The position numbers and the translations under genes are program-made. From a virus: a DNA stretch of 64,000 nucleotides. The notes below the pieces were generated by a model. That model saw nothing but the letters and a program-made list of their open reading frames with translations. It had not been told where the DNA came from and did no database searches. The stretch covers positions 1 through 64,000 of the IMG/VR virus record IMGVR_UViG_3300018022_000003. One strand, given 5' to 3'. This document shows, piece after piece, positions 28,849 through 37,985 of this stretch (its first letter is position 1; the number at the start of each line of letters is the position of its first letter).

Positions 28849-30282
28849 ATGGCCTCTAACAACAGCCCGGACCTCCTCTACCAGCAGTCCAGGGAGTCCC
28901 TCCTCCTGCTGGAGGACACCCGCCTGTTCTACCTCCTCCAGGCAGTGGCCAACTACTACTCCCCCCGCAACGACCAGCCCCTCTGGGGTACCCTGCTCAG
29001 GGCCATAGCCCAGGAGCTTGCCCGCCTGGACTACGACTACCAGTACGGCATAGCCTCCAAGGAGCCTCAGTACCTCACGCCCCCGGACATAAAGCGCAGG
29101 TTCGCCCTCCCGCTCTATATCAGCCGCCTCTACCCCTACCCTGCCCAGTTCGACAAGGGGGACTTCACCGGGCCGTACAACAGCCTCAACAACCCGGTGG
29201 GCTACAGGGACATGCTGGTGGACCTCCTGAGGGCGTACAACGAGGGGGCCATACCCCAGTCTATCGCCGACGTAATCTATGCCTACACGGGGAAGAGCAT
29301 CGTGGTCGAGGAGCTTTACAAGGAGATAGGGCAGGGGGTATACGACCAGTCGGACCGGAACGCCATCAGGGTCAGCGTCAACGTCGGGGGCAGCAACCCC
29401 CTGGTGGACGTGCAGAACCTAGCCCAGCTCCAGGAGATAGTGCAGAGCCTCTACCAGGCCATCGACTTGGCGAAACCCGCCCATGTCGGCCTGGAGTTCA
29501 CGACGGTCTTCAGCGAGCAGGAGGACATCAGCCTCAGGATAACCGACACCCTGAGGATAATCATCCAGCAGGTCGAGCTTTCGCCCCTCGACCCGATGTT
29601 GTGGATAGCCCCGATATACGACGTCAAGCACCCCAAGACCACCCTGGCGGCATACGGCAGGATGATGAGGCCTACCCTCCCCGAGGCAGAATGGCTCGTG
29701 CTACAGTCCGCCCCTGCCGTCTGGGACCCCTCTGTGGCCTACAGCCGTGGGGCGCTTGTCCAGTCCTCCTCCCCCAGCCCGCCCACGGGCGGGTACCAGA
29801 TGTACCGGGCGCTCAAGAAGACCAGGGGTAACCCGCCGCCCTCCAGCCCCGTGTACTGGAAGCCCCTGCCGTCCCCGTCCGTATGGCAGGCATACTACCC
29901 CCTGCCCTATCCCAACCTGGGGACCTATGCCGTGGGCCTGGCAGGCTGGGCTGCCAACGCCGACTTCTATACTGGGCAGTACATCATCGACCCGAACGGC
30001 AACCTACAGCTCGCCACGCAGGGCGGTGCCTCGGGGGCGTCCGTGGCCTTCGGCACCCATAAGGGGGACGTGACCAGCGACGGCACCGTGGAGTGGCTGT
30101 GCCAGGGCACCAGCCAGCTCAACGACCCGGCCAAGTGGATACAGGTCGTTGACAACACGGGGGCCCCCACGGGCGAGGCCGCCAACTGGGACGTCAACCA
30201 CCCGATGGGCCTCGTGGCCCCGAGGGACAACCTGGTATGGGAGGTCAAGAGCGACAGCCTCACCATACTCAACATGGACTAG
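28849..30282 (+). CDS. Tail protein I-like baseplate wedge component
   Basis: 477 residues directly after the J-like gene. Residues 10-60 (RLFYLLQAVANYYSPRNDQPLWGTLLRAIAQELARLDYDYQ) are the helical start common to gpI/gp48-like wedge proteins, and 150-220 contain YTGKSIVVEELYKE...VQSLYQAIDLAKPAHVG, the usual C-terminal core. The last 200 residues are an added Pro/Trp-rich beta region. Gene order J then I supports the assignment. Confidence 0.68.
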   Translation: MASNNSPDLLYQQSRESLLLLEDTRLFYLLQAVANYYSPRNDQPLWGTLLRAIAQELARLDYDYQYGIASKEPQYLTPPDIKRRFALPLYISRLYPYPAQFDKGDFTGPYNSLNNPVGYRDMLVDLLRAYNEGAIPQSIADVIYAYTGKSIVVEELYKEIGQGVYDQSDRNAIRVSVNVGGSNPLVDVQNLAQLQEIVQSLYQAIDLAKPAHVGLEFTTVFSEQEDISLRITDTLRIIIQQVELSPLDPMLWIAPIYDVKHPKTTLAAYGRMMRPTLPEAEWLVLQSAPAVWDPSVAYSRGALVQSSSPSPPTGGYQMYRALKKTRGNPPPSSPVYWKPLPSPSVWQAYYPLPYPNLGTYAVGLAGWAANADFYTGQYIIDPNGNLQLATQGGASGASVAFGTHKGDVTSDGTVEWLCQGTSQLNDPAKWIQVVDNTGAPTGEAANWDVNHPMGLVAPRDNLVWEVKSDSLTILNMD

Positions 30283-30285
30283 GGC

Positions 30286-32949
30286 ATGAGCGAGACAAAG
30301 ACATCCTACCTCTCCCCGGCCAGTGCCACGCTGGAGGTGTCGGCGGTACGGTCGCTGGAGCCGTCCGCCTCCATAACCCTGGACCTCGGCATACCCTTCA
30401 CCGTGTTCTCCATCAAGTTCCCTATCCCCGAGGAGAGGAGGTCCTTCCCCGAGGTGGCAGGCGAGGCGCTGGGGGTCATGCTGGACGAGATGGCGGCCTT
30501 CATGCTCTCCCTGGGGTACAGGCAGGGGGTCATAGCCAAGGTGTATGCCCTGGCCATGGAGTGCTATCGGGGGATGCAGGGCCAGGAGGCCCCGGAGGAG
30601 AGGGAGGCCACCATAGGCACGGTAAGGGGGGAGTTCCCCCTGCCTACGGAGTTCGTGAACGAGACCCAGAAGCAGGTGGTCACGGCGGCGAGGGGGGAGT
30701 CCCCCGTCCATATACGGAGGACTAGCACCGTCGCCCTGTGCGGCAGGCGTGCCCCGTTCGACTGGACGTTCCCAGACGACACGGCGTACGAGTATGCCGG
30801 AGGGCAGCGCCGGGTGTTCGCCGAGGTGACCTGCCCGGAATGCAAGAGGGTTTACGGGGAGCAGGCCAAGAGGCAGGCGGCCACGGCCCCCTCCGAGGAA
30901 TCTGCGGATATCTTCTGGCACATCACCTCCCAGCGGAGCGCCGTAGGCATAGATAAGAGGGGGATTAGGAAGGGACGCCGGGGCTATGTATGGCTTGCGA
31001 CCAGCCCCGAGGCGGCACAGGAGTTTGCCGAGACAATAGGGCCCCGGTACGCAATCGTGCAGGTCAGGTGGCCGTACGAGAAGACCGTCCCCGACGAGGA
31101 CTTCGAGGGCGAGGCGATGGGGGAAGTATACCGCATGACGCCCTTTGACATCCCGCCCAAGAGTATCCTTGGCATCCGGTTCTACGACGAGGGCGGACTA
31201 GACATGGAGGCATCCAGCAAGACGTCGGGCAAGGAGGTCAGGCGCATGCCGGTGCAGCGCCGGATGGAGTTCACCTCCCAGCGCCCGTCCCGCCCGTCCA
31301 AGAGCGACGTCCTGAAGGCCATACGCAAGTACCGCTTCCAGAGCATCAAGAACACCCCCAGGCCGCTCTACCTGGTGGTCTACGACCAGATGGGCAACCC
31401 CAAGGGCACCCTCTCGCTCGGCCCGGGGTTCCACAACGACCTGCTGAAGATGCAGTACGGCAAGACAGCGGTAAGGGCCGGCAAGAGCTTCGACCTGGCC
31501 ACGGAGGCGGTGAGGGCGGGCGGGGGCATATTCAAGGGCATAGGGGAGGACGGCAGGGGCGGAGAGCTGGTGTACTTCGACAACCCCGCCAACAAGTCCA
31601 CCCTGGTACTGGACGCTGAGGGCATTACCCCCGAGGCGGTCAGGAGGAAGATAGAGTGGAACAGCTCCCTGTCCAGGAGGGCGGCGGCCACCTGCGAGTT
31701 CTGCAAGGCCCCCTCCGTGGGGTGCGTGGTCAACTATGCCCAGCCCGGCGGCCCCTTCCTCGGCTCCGCCGTCCATGTATGCGAGGGGCACAGGGAGCAG
31801 GGGAAGGACCCGAGGGCCAGCCAGACGGCCTTCGTCTCCAACAGGTGGGAGAGGAGGCCGGGCGAGAGCAGGGTCCCGTACCCCGAGTTCTCCGAGAGGA
31901 AGGAGGCCGGGCAGTGGGGGGAGCGCTCCTACGACGGCGACATGGTCCATGACATCCTGGACAAGCACCGCCCCAGCCACAGGGAGAAGGACCCCAGCGA
32001 GTGGCTCGGCTTCGACGAGCCTGTACCGCCGGCCGAGGTGCCTGCCGTCCTCGGGGAGATTAAGGGGATGGACAGGGGGGAGCTGGACGCAAAGCAGCAG
32101 TATGTCGGGGTGGTGGTCTTCCTGGTGGAGCACGGCTCCGAGGTTCCGCAGGAGGCCCGCCTCCGTGCCGCCGAGGTGGCCGAGGAGCTTGCTGGCCTGA
32201 CCGTGGGGATGGGGAACGCCCCGAGCAAGGACAGGCAGCAGTGGAGGCACCCCGAGAAGCGCAAGGCCCGCCTCAGGCGGGAGGTCGCTGTCCTGAGGGC
32301 AGGGATGCCCGTTGCCAAGGAGGGCCGCTTCCTCAGGGTAGAGGAGATGCGTGCCTGGGGCAGGGGGGAGCAGGACGAGTACTATGCCCAGCACCCCGAG
32401 CTTGAGAGGATAGGGAAGCCCAAGCAGGCGGACTACTGGGACGAGCAGGGCTACTGGGCGGGGGCAGGGCATGCCGCCTCCGGCGTCCTCCCCGTATGCA
32501 CCTCCACGGGGAGGGTATGCCTTGCCTGGAGAAGCCCCGACGTGGACCAGGGTAGCTGCTGGGGAACCATAGGCGGGGCGGTAAAGGAGGGGATGGACCC
32601 GTCCTCCAGCGCCCGCCACGAGCTTGCCGAGGAGACCGGGTACAGGGGCAACCTCCTCCTGCACCCAGCACATGTCTTCAAAAGCGGGAAGTTCAGTTAC
32701 CATAACTATATAGGGGAGGTGGGGCACGAGTTCGGGCTGCGCCCCGAGGGCGGCAGCGCATGGGAGACCGAGGCCCTGGAGTGGGGGGGCCTGGACGAAT
32801 GGCTGAAGGAGGCCAAGACCAGCCCCGGCAGCTTCCACCCCGGCGTGCTGGTCCTGCTCAGGGAGTCGGGCGGCCTCATACGCAGCATATGCGAGAAGGC
32901 GGAAGGAAGGAAGACTGAAAATGGAGAAGCACAAGCACAGGCTCTATAA
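30286..32949 (+). CDS. Multidomain protein: ART-like domain, zinc clusters, C-terminal Nudix
   Basis: 887 residues, inside the tail operon, with ATG four bases after the previous stop. Residues about 135-195 hold a zinc-type pattern ending TCPECKRVY. Residues 203-300 have the outline of an ADP-ribosyltransferase/KptA-like fold: FWHITSQRSAVGI, then GYVWLATSPEAAQEFA, then AIVQVRWPY, ending DIPPKSILGIRF; His210 and Tyr236 would be the nucleotide-facing pair. A CEFC...VCEGH cluster lies near 470-505. Residues 735-860 are a Nudix domain; in GGAVKEGMD...HELAEETGY the EE pair is kept but the usual first Glu is Met and the Arg is His. An N-terminal 100-residue region may attach it to the virion. Domain calls, especially ART, are inference. 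Confidence 0.55.
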   Translation: MSETKTSYLSPASATLEVSAVRSLEPSASITLDLGIPFTVFSIKFPIPEERRSFPEVAGEALGVMLDEMAAFMLSLGYRQGVIAKVYALAMECYRGMQGQEAPEEREATIGTVRGEFPLPTEFVNETQKQVVTAARGESPVHIRRTSTVALCGRRAPFDWTFPDDTAYEYAGGQRRVFAEVTCPECKRVYGEQAKRQAATAPSEESADIFWHITSQRSAVGIDKRGIRKGRRGYVWLATSPEAAQEFAETIGPRYAIVQVRWPYEKTVPDEDFEGEAMGEVYRMTPFDIPPKSILGIRFYDEGGLDMEASSKTSGKEVRRMPVQRRMEFTSQRPSRPSKSDVLKAIRKYRFQSIKNTPRPLYLVVYDQMGNPKGTLSLGPGFHNDLLKMQYGKTAVRAGKSFDLATEAVRAGGGIFKGIGEDGRGGELVYFDNPANKSTLVLDAEGITPEAVRRKIEWNSSLSRRAAATCEFCKAPSVGCVVNYAQPGGPFLGSAVHVCEGHREQGKDPRASQTAFVSNRWERRPGESRVPYPEFSERKEAGQWGERSYDGDMVHDILDKHRPSHREKDPSEWLGFDEPVPPAEVPAVLGEIKGMDRGELDAKQQYVGVVVFLVEHGSEVPQEARLRAAEVAEELAGLTVGMGNAPSKDRQQWRHPEKRKARLRREVAVLRAGMPVAKEGRFLRVEEMRAWGRGEQDEYYAQHPELERIGKPKQADYWDEQGYWAGAGHAASGVLPVCTSTGRVCLAWRSPDVDQGSCWGTIGGAVKEGMDPSSSARHELAEETGYRGNLLLHPAHVFKSGKFSYHNYIGEVGHEFGLRPEGGSAWETEALEWGGLDEWLKEAKTSPGSFHPGVLVLLRESGGLIRSICEKAEGRKTENGEAQAQAL

Positions 32950-33676
32950 CCCCGAGGACTACACCAACCTGCTGGACCTGCTCAGGCGGCCACCCAGCGC
33001 CATACCCCCGCACACGGGGGCCATGGTGGAGAGGGTGCCCGACCCCATCAGGAGGGGGACGGTGCGCATCTTCAGGGAGGACACAGGGGAGGTCCTGTAC
33101 CAGGACCACAACATCACCACCAACATCAGCAGGTGGCTGTTCTCCGTCTTCATGGCGGCCACCGGGCCGAGCCAGCCGGTCAACCCCAGCGTCACTGCCC
33201 CCCCTCTCTACGGGGTATGGGGCCTGGCGCTGGGCGCAGGCAGCCCGACCTGGGCACCCGAGACGCAGCCTGTCGAGACGGCGCAGCAGGTGGAGCTTAT
33301 CCAGCCCCTCGTGCGTGTCCAGCTCTCCAGGGTCAACTTCGTCAACCAGGACAACAGCGGCAACTGGAACCCCGTGCCCTACCCGGCCACCAACGTGGAC
33401 TTCCAGACCACCGTCAACTCGACGGTCAACAACATAAACCAGCCCGTGAGGGAGATGGGGCTTATAGGGGGAGGGATAGCCAACATGGGCGGCTACACTA
33501 TGCTCACTGCCCCGTTCTTCAACGGCAACCCCTCCTACTATATCGACCCGGTGACGAAGCAGGTCAACGTCACGGTGATGCAGCAGACAGTCATCCTCAT
33601 CAACTACAAGACCCTGCCGCCGCTCAACCTGCCGCCCGGCATCAACATCATCTTTAGCTGGATATTCCAGTTCTAG
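32921..33676 (+). CDS. Tail/baseplate structural protein, unknown
   Basis: 251 residues; start ATG follows GGAAGGAAGA and overlaps the previous gene by 29 bases. Residues 45-75 (GTVRIFREDTGEVLYQDHNITTN) look like a beta domain used in fibre or baseplate proteins; the C-terminus is a series of hydrophobic strands. The neighbouring 166-residue protein has a similar Pro/Tyr/Asn style. Co-directional with the tail operon, so most likely a late virion component. Confidence 0.55.
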   Translation: MEKHKHRLYNPEDYTNLLDLLRRPPSAIPPHTGAMVERVPDPIRRGTVRIFREDTGEVLYQDHNITTNISRWLFSVFMAATGPSQPVNPSVTAPPLYGVWGLALGAGSPTWAPETQPVETAQQVELIQPLVRVQLSRVNFVNQDNSGNWNPVPYPATNVDFQTTVNSTVNNINQPVREMGLIGGGIANMGGYTMLTAPFFNGNPSYYIDPVTKQVNVTVMQQTVILINYKTLPPLNLPPGINIIFSWIFQF

Positions 33677-33686
33677 GGGAAGTGGT

Positions 33687-34187
33687 ATGCCCGGAAACGT
33701 GCTAGCGTTGCAGGTGGGCCCGTGGCAGGACCTCGGCGAGGGGGTGGTCAGCACCGGGTACAGGTCCATCCTGTCCGTGCAGGAGATTATCATGGAGGTG
33801 CAGGAGACCACCTTCTACGGCCAGAACCTCTTCATGGCCAACTACTCCCCCTGGGGTGCCGGGCAGGTGGACATAGGCTCCCTGACCGCCTATACCCTGT
33901 TCAGCAACTTCCTCAGCCCCTACGTGGGCAGGGAGACCACCTGGGCGCAGTTCCTCGACCCACCCTACAACCCCTCCTTCTACATCGGCCGCACCTACGT
34001 CCTTATCCCCCCTCCCCCGGAGCCTCCCCTGTCGTACGGGGCCATGGTCCTGCTGGGAGCGGCATACAGCCCCCTCAAGGGATGGTGGTGCAGGTTCAGG
34101 GGCAACTTCAGGCTCTCCATCCCGGTCTTCCAGGGCTTCCGTGGGGTCACCGACATGACCCCGGACTACGGCATCAAGATAAAGTAG
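33687..34187 (+). CDS. Tail/baseplate structural protein, unknown
   Basis: 166 residues. Aromatic and Pro-rich (FLDPPYNPSFYIGRTYVLIPPPPEP is split by turns), with beta strands on both sides. ATG follows GGGGAAGTGGT. It is the last of the co-directional structural genes; a promoter-like TATTAT lies right at its stop codon. No family recognised. Confidence 0.52.
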   Translation: MPGNVLALQVGPWQDLGEGVVSTGYRSILSVQEIIMEVQETTFYGQNLFMANYSPWGAGQVDIGSLTAYTLFSNFLSPYVGRETTWAQFLDPPYNPSFYIGRTYVLIPPPPEPPLSYGAMVLLGAAYSPLKGWWCRFRGNFRLSIPVFQGFRGVTDMTPDYGIKIK

Positions 34188-34188
34188 G

Positions 34189-34194
34189 TATTAT
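34189..34194 (+). promoter_or_regulatory. -10-like element AGGTATTATC
   Basis: TATTAT straddles the region right after the last structural stop and lies 25 bases before the GTG of a small gene. The same AGGTATTAT core occurs at 37978, 40572 and, shortened, at 41082. This marks a likely change from late structural to metabolic genes. Confidence 0.42.
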
Positions 34195-34213
34195 CACCCT
34201 GGAGGCAACCGCC

Positions 34214-34390
34214 GTGGCATACCAGAACAAGAGGCTCCCGAGGCGTGGCCTCTATGTGGCCAAGGACCCAAAGGTGTTCCGTAAGACGTTCGGGGGGATA
34301 GCCCTGGGGCTTCTTCGCTACAGAGAGGTCGAGCCGGGGGACTTCCTGGAGATAAGCATCAAGCGTGTGCGGGAAACCCGGGCTGGCTGA
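34214..34390 (+). CDS. Small basic protein, unknown
   Basis: 58 residues from a GTG eight bases after GGAGG. Sequence is basic (MAYQNKRLPRRGLYVAKDP, then a RYREVEPGDFLEISIKRVR strand pair), suggesting a small beta protein or nucleic-acid binder. First gene after a promoter-like element and 12 bases before the adenine methyltransferase. Confidence 0.5.
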   Translation: MAYQNKRLPRRGLYVAKDPKVFRKTFGGIALGLLRYREVEPGDFLEISIKRVRETRAG

Positions 34391-34402
34391 CGCTACCCCT
34401 GC

Positions 34403-35170
34403 ATGGACACCCCCAAGATAACGTACAAGCAGTATGGAGGCAAGGCGTCCATCGCCAAGTGGATTGCCTCCCACTTCCCGCCGCACAGGACCTACATGGA
34501 GCCTTTCTGCGGCTCCTGCTCCGTCCTTTTCGCCAAGCCCAGGTCGTTCATCGAGATTGCCAACGACATCGACGGGCGCATCGTCAGCATGTACAGGCAC
34601 ATACGTGAGGACCCGGAGCAGCTTGCGGCCCTCCTGTGGGCCACCCCCTACTCCAAGGCCAACTGGCGTGACACCGTGCCGGAGGAGGGCAGCCTGGAGG
34701 AGGCCCGCCTGCTCATGGCAGAGTCGGTGCAGTTCTACTGCGGCAACGGCAACAACTCCACCTGGGCGCTGGAGAAGTCCGGGGCACCGCACAAGCCCAA
34801 GCCCGAGGTCTGGGCGGACTGGTTCCTGCGCATCCTGCCGGCCGCTGCCCGGCTCAGGAGCGTGCAGGTGCTAAACGAGGACGGGGTGGACGCCATGAGG
34901 CGGGTTCATATGCAGGAGGACGCCCTCATCTACATCGACCCCCCCTACTGGGGGCACGAGCACGAGTACAGGCACAGGGTGGACTACGAGCGCCTCCTGG
35001 CAGCGGCAAGGGAGGCGAGGGCCAAGGTGGTCGTGTCGGAGTACCCCGAGGCGGCGGTATTCTACCAGGGGTGGAGGCAGGAGCGCAAGGACACCGCAGG
35101 CAGGGCTAGGACGGGGGCGTACAACTCCCCGGCCAAGCCCAAGGCCGAGATGCTGTTCATGAACTTCTGA
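34403..35170 (+). CDS. dam: DNA adenine-N6 methyltransferase, D12 class (Dam-like)
   Basis: 255 residues, normal for the family. Motif order fits D12 enzymes: KQYGGKASIAKWI near the N-terminus, AdoMet motif I EPFCGSCSVLF (about 33), ANDIDGRIVSMYRHI, and the catalytic DPPYWG (about 178). Cys replaces the common Ala/Gly in the motif I loop. It would methylate adenine in phage DNA to evade restriction. The C-terminal lid (YQGWRQERKDTAGRARTGAYN) is present, so it looks intact. Confidence 0.86.
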   Translation: MDTPKITYKQYGGKASIAKWIASHFPPHRTYMEPFCGSCSVLFAKPRSFIEIANDIDGRIVSMYRHIREDPEQLAALLWATPYSKANWRDTVPEEGSLEEARLLMAESVQFYCGNGNNSTWALEKSGAPHKPKPEVWADWFLRILPAAARLRSVQVLNEDGVDAMRRVHMQEDALIYIDPPYWGHEHEYRHRVDYERLLAAAREARAKVVVSEYPEAAVFYQGWRQERKDTAGRARTGAYNSPAKPKAEMLFMNF

Positions 35171-35180
35171 GGGAGGGCTA

Positions 35181-35387
35181 ATGAGCAAGGCGATGCAGAT
35201 GGTACAGAGGATACATGAGTCGGGGGCAGGCTCGGGGGTCACCCATGACGCCATCGACCGGGCGGTACGCTCCGGCAGCGAGCGGGATGCCGTCAAGGCC
35301 CTTATCATGGCACGGGACGACCGCCTGTCCGGCTGGGTCGTGGACCGGGCCAACGAGGGCCTGGGATTCAGGGGCAAGGACTGGTAG
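35181..35387 (+). CDS. Small helical protein, unknown
   Basis: 68 residues, ATG after GAGGGAGG. Helical and charged (AIDRAVRSGSERDAVKALIMARDD). Placed between two enzymes of DNA/nucleotide metabolism with short gaps. No family recognised. Confidence 0.5.
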   Translation: MSKAMQMVQRIHESGAGSGVTHDAIDRAVRSGSERDAVKALIMARDDRLSGWVVDRANEGLGFRGKDW

Positions 35388-35389
35388 GT

Positions 35390-35878
35390 ATGCGACCCAG
35401 GGAAAAGGACTTCCTCATCTGCACGGTGAGGAACGCCACGGGGGAGCAGTGGGCCGCCCAGGAGGAGTATGTCTCCTCCCTGGAGGCCGGGGGCATAGGG
35501 GTATACTGGCCCCCCAGGGACACGGACCAGGACGACCCCATCGGGCTTAGGATATGCTCCGACAACCGGACGGCCATGGAGAGGGCGGACGTCGTCAGGG
35601 TGGTATGGGACCCGGAGAGCCAGGGGAGCCTGTTCGACCTGGGGATGGCGTTTGCCATGCGCAAGCCCATCTACCTCGTGAACCGCAAGGACATCAAGCC
35701 AACCGATAAGAAGTCCTTCACCAACTTCCTGCTTGCCATAGACATAGGGGAGCCTTCCCCGAGCAGCACCCGCCTCAGGGAGGTGGCCAGGTTCTACGAA
35801 GAGTACAAGGACAGCCCAGGGCTGCCCGGCTCCTGGGCCGTGGCCTTCCTCAACCAGGAGAAGGAGAGGAAGTCATAG
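35390..35878 (+). CDS. Nucleoside 2-deoxyribosyltransferase-like protein
   Basis: 162 residues. The central segment ICSDNRTAMERADVVRVVWDPESQGSLFDLGMAFAMRKPIYLV follows the deoxyribosyltransferase pattern (acidic bound-nucleoside strand, then a [S/G]xxxDLGxAxAxxKPI helix); shown here in abbreviated form, the key parts are ADVVRVVWDP and DLGMAFAMRKPI. Family members move deoxyribose between bases or hydrolyse glycosidic bonds, for nucleotide salvage or odd-base supply. The fold is also used by other N-glycosidic-bond enzymes, so the substrate is open. Confidence 0.6.
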   Translation: MRPREKDFLICTVRNATGEQWAAQEEYVSSLEAGGIGVYWPPRDTDQDDPIGLRICSDNRTAMERADVVRVVWDPESQGSLFDLGMAFAMRKPIYLVNRKDIKPTDKKSFTNFLLAIDIGEPSPSSTRLREVARFYEEYKDSPGLPGSWAVAFLNQEKERKS

Positions 35879-35910
35879 CACTTCCCCCCCCTTAATTGAG
35901 GAGAACCACC

Positions 35911-36999
35911 ATGCCTACCCCTATACAGCCCGGCAATACCAGCGCATTCAGGTCCGAGTTCCTGTTCAGGCCCGCCGCCCCGGCCCAGACCACCGTGAGG
36001 CTCGTGGACGGCAGCGGGTACGTCGGGGGGGAGTGGTTCGTGGAGCCTGGCAACGAGGCCAAGATGGCCCGTATCAGGAGGGACTTCGAGGAGGCCAGGG
36101 CAGAGGAGCCTGACGCCGGGTGGAGGCTCCAGACGAGGGGCACCGAGGCGGGGTGGCACGACATGGAGGCGCAGCCTAAGACGGCCTCCGGGCTGCGCAG
36201 GCGGCCGGACTACGGGAAGGCAACAAGGTACAACGTCTGGGACAAGCCCACGGGGCCTGTCGGCAGGCATACCCAAAAGCTGTACCGGTGCTTGAACTGC
36301 GGGGAGAAGCAGACGATAGGGACCAACCACTACGGCCCGGTCTACGGCTACTGCCACGGGTGTAGCTGGAAGCCGTCGTTCGGCAAGGCAGAGTATGCGA
36401 TACCCATGTTCGGGCGTACCTACAGGCCGTTCGAGTACGCCGGGGACCCCGAGGAGCCAGGACGTGAGGAGAGAATCCAGGAGACGTGGAACGCCCCCCC
36501 GCACGCTGCCTCCCAGGCAGCGGCCCCCGGACGCCCGAAGGAGGCGGCGCAGGCCCCCCGCTCCTACAAGGTAGGGCAGGACGAGGGCGGGTTCTGGTAC
36601 ATCTTCGGCCTGCCGGGGGAGGAGATTGCCGAGGGGCAGGCCGACGAGGCGGTGCAGACCCCCGACACATGGCTCAACGTCCACGGGAAGGCCAGGAACC
36701 TGGACCTGGCGGAGCAGCTCTACCGGGAGCTTTACGCCGAGTTCCAGGCCAACGACAACCTCAGGGAGGGGGACACCTTCGATACCCCTATCGGCGTGTT
36801 CATATGCCAGGGGGTTGACGTCCTCCCCCACGACGCCTCTGCCAAGAAGGCCGTGGCCGAGGTTGACGACAGCTACAGGTGCGCCTGCGGCTGCGACCAG
36901 GGGGAGCACAGGAAGAGGGTTGACGACAACGGCTACCCTCACTACGGGGAGTGCTCCAACCATCCCGAATGCAAAGAGTATACCAGGAAGGGAGCATAA
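35911..36999 (+). CDS. Zinc-ribbon protein with two cysteine clusters, unknown
   Basis: Start at ATG after TTGAGGAG; 362 residues. A first ribbon near 130-155 is YRCLNCGEKQ...YCHGCSWKP; a second near 325-355 has CACGC...ECSNHPECKEY. The middle contains a Pro/Ala linker and a small mixed domain (QDEGGFWYIFGLPGEE). The two metal sites suggest nucleic-acid binding. Followed immediately by a 59-residue gene with TAAATG spacing. Confidence 0.58.
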   Translation: MPTPIQPGNTSAFRSEFLFRPAAPAQTTVRLVDGSGYVGGEWFVEPGNEAKMARIRRDFEEARAEEPDAGWRLQTRGTEAGWHDMEAQPKTASGLRRRPDYGKATRYNVWDKPTGPVGRHTQKLYRCLNCGEKQTIGTNHYGPVYGYCHGCSWKPSFGKAEYAIPMFGRTYRPFEYAGDPEEPGREERIQETWNAPPHAASQAAAPGRPKEAAQAPRSYKVGQDEGGFWYIFGLPGEEIAEGQADEAVQTPDTWLNVHGKARNLDLAEQLYRELYAEFQANDNLREGDTFDTPIGVFICQGVDVLPHDASAKKAVAEVDDSYRCACGCDQGEHRKRVDDNGYPHYGECSNHPECKEYTRKGA

Positions 37000-37179
37000 A
37001 TGGGCCCCATAGACCCGAAGACGCTGCTCAGGATAAAGGACCTTGCCAGGCAGTACACCGAGGAGACCCTGGAGGACCCCAACCCCCTGGACTACATGGC
37101 TTTCGAGAACGCCATCCTCCAGGGCTACAACCTCGCCATGGAGGATGCCAGGGGAATCCTCCGCTCACCTGCCAGATAG
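37000..37179 (+). CDS. Small acidic helical protein, unknown
   Basis: 59 residues, ATG immediately after the upstream TAA. Residues 8-50 are helical (LLRIKDLARQYTEETLED, then YMAFENAILQGYNLAMEDA). Size and composition resemble small phage early proteins. Confidence 0.5.
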   Translation: MGPIDPKTLLRIKDLARQYTEETLEDPNPLDYMAFENAILQGYNLAMEDARGILRSPAR

Positions 37180-37195
37180 GATAGGCAGCCCAGCG

Positions 37196-37202
37196 TATTA
37201 TA
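37196..37202 (+). promoter_or_regulatory. -10-like element GCGTATTATAGC close to ATG
   Basis: TATTATA lies six bases before the ATG of the 248-residue gene with no Shine-Dalgarno between. Transcription started here would give a leaderless or nearly leaderless mRNA. Confidence 0.4.
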
Positions 37203-37207
37203 GCATC

Positions 37208-37954
37208 ATGGACGACGTCTGTGACACAGGGCTAGAGTCAATCCCCGAGGAGGTGGACGGGGGCCTCCAGCGCCCGTCTCCCTACCTTGCCAGGGTGCTG
37301 GAGAAGGTAGGCACCAGGCCAGGGTGCTGGGAGTACCTCCGGGTAGGCATCTTCCGGAGGAACCCCGATACCGGCACCCCTGAGCAGATAGGGGAGTACA
37401 CCAGGAACTACCCGTCCTTCTACCGTACCTTCCACCCCTTCCAGCTACGTGGCGGGTGGTATGCCCTGTACTCCAAGGACTATACCTCCACCCGGCTCAT
37501 GGCCCTGCCGGGCTGCAAGGACATCGGCGGGGAGGAGGCGGCCGCCTGCGGGTTCTGCCCCGTGGACTACTACGTCCCCGTCCTGCACTGGCTGGAGGCC
37601 GTCCATGCCGAGGGGTGCCCCAGGCACCCGGACAGTGTAGACCCTACCAACCCCTGTACCTGCAAGGAATCCCGGTATATATGGCATTTTCCCGAGCGGG
37701 TCCACGGGTTCGTGGCAGGCTGCGTATGGGGGGATGACACCTCCTGGAAGGTGCAGTACCTCGACCTGTCCAGGGCGGACGAGGGGATGCTGAGGAGGGA
37801 GGAGAGGTTCGGGTACATCGAGCTTGCCTACAACCTCCACCTGGACAAGGCCATCGACCTGGACATAGAGGACGACAGGTTCCCCCCCTGCCTGTCCATA
37901 GCCTGCCAGAGGCACTTCGACTTCGCCACCGGGGAGCCTAGGGGCGAAGAATAG
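37208..37954 (+). CDS. Cysteine-containing protein, unknown
   Basis: 248 residues from ATG-GAC-GAC. No ribosome site is visible, only a TATTATA box, which suggests leaderless expression. Residues 110-165 hold CGFCPVDYYVP...CPRHPDS...CTCKES, a likely zinc site. The rest is Tyr/Trp-rich mixed alpha/beta. No family recognised. Confidence 0.55.
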   Translation: MDDVCDTGLESIPEEVDGGLQRPSPYLARVLEKVGTRPGCWEYLRVGIFRRNPDTGTPEQIGEYTRNYPSFYRTFHPFQLRGGWYALYSKDYTSTRLMALPGCKDIGGEEAAACGFCPVDYYVPVLHWLEAVHAEGCPRHPDSVDPTNPCTCKESRYIWHFPERVHGFVAGCVWGDDTSWKVQYLDLSRADEGMLRREERFGYIELAYNLHLDKAIDLDIEDDRFPPCLSIACQRHFDFATGEPRGEE

Positions 37955-37985
37955 CCCCAAGAAACCGGACTACCGGAGGTATTAT

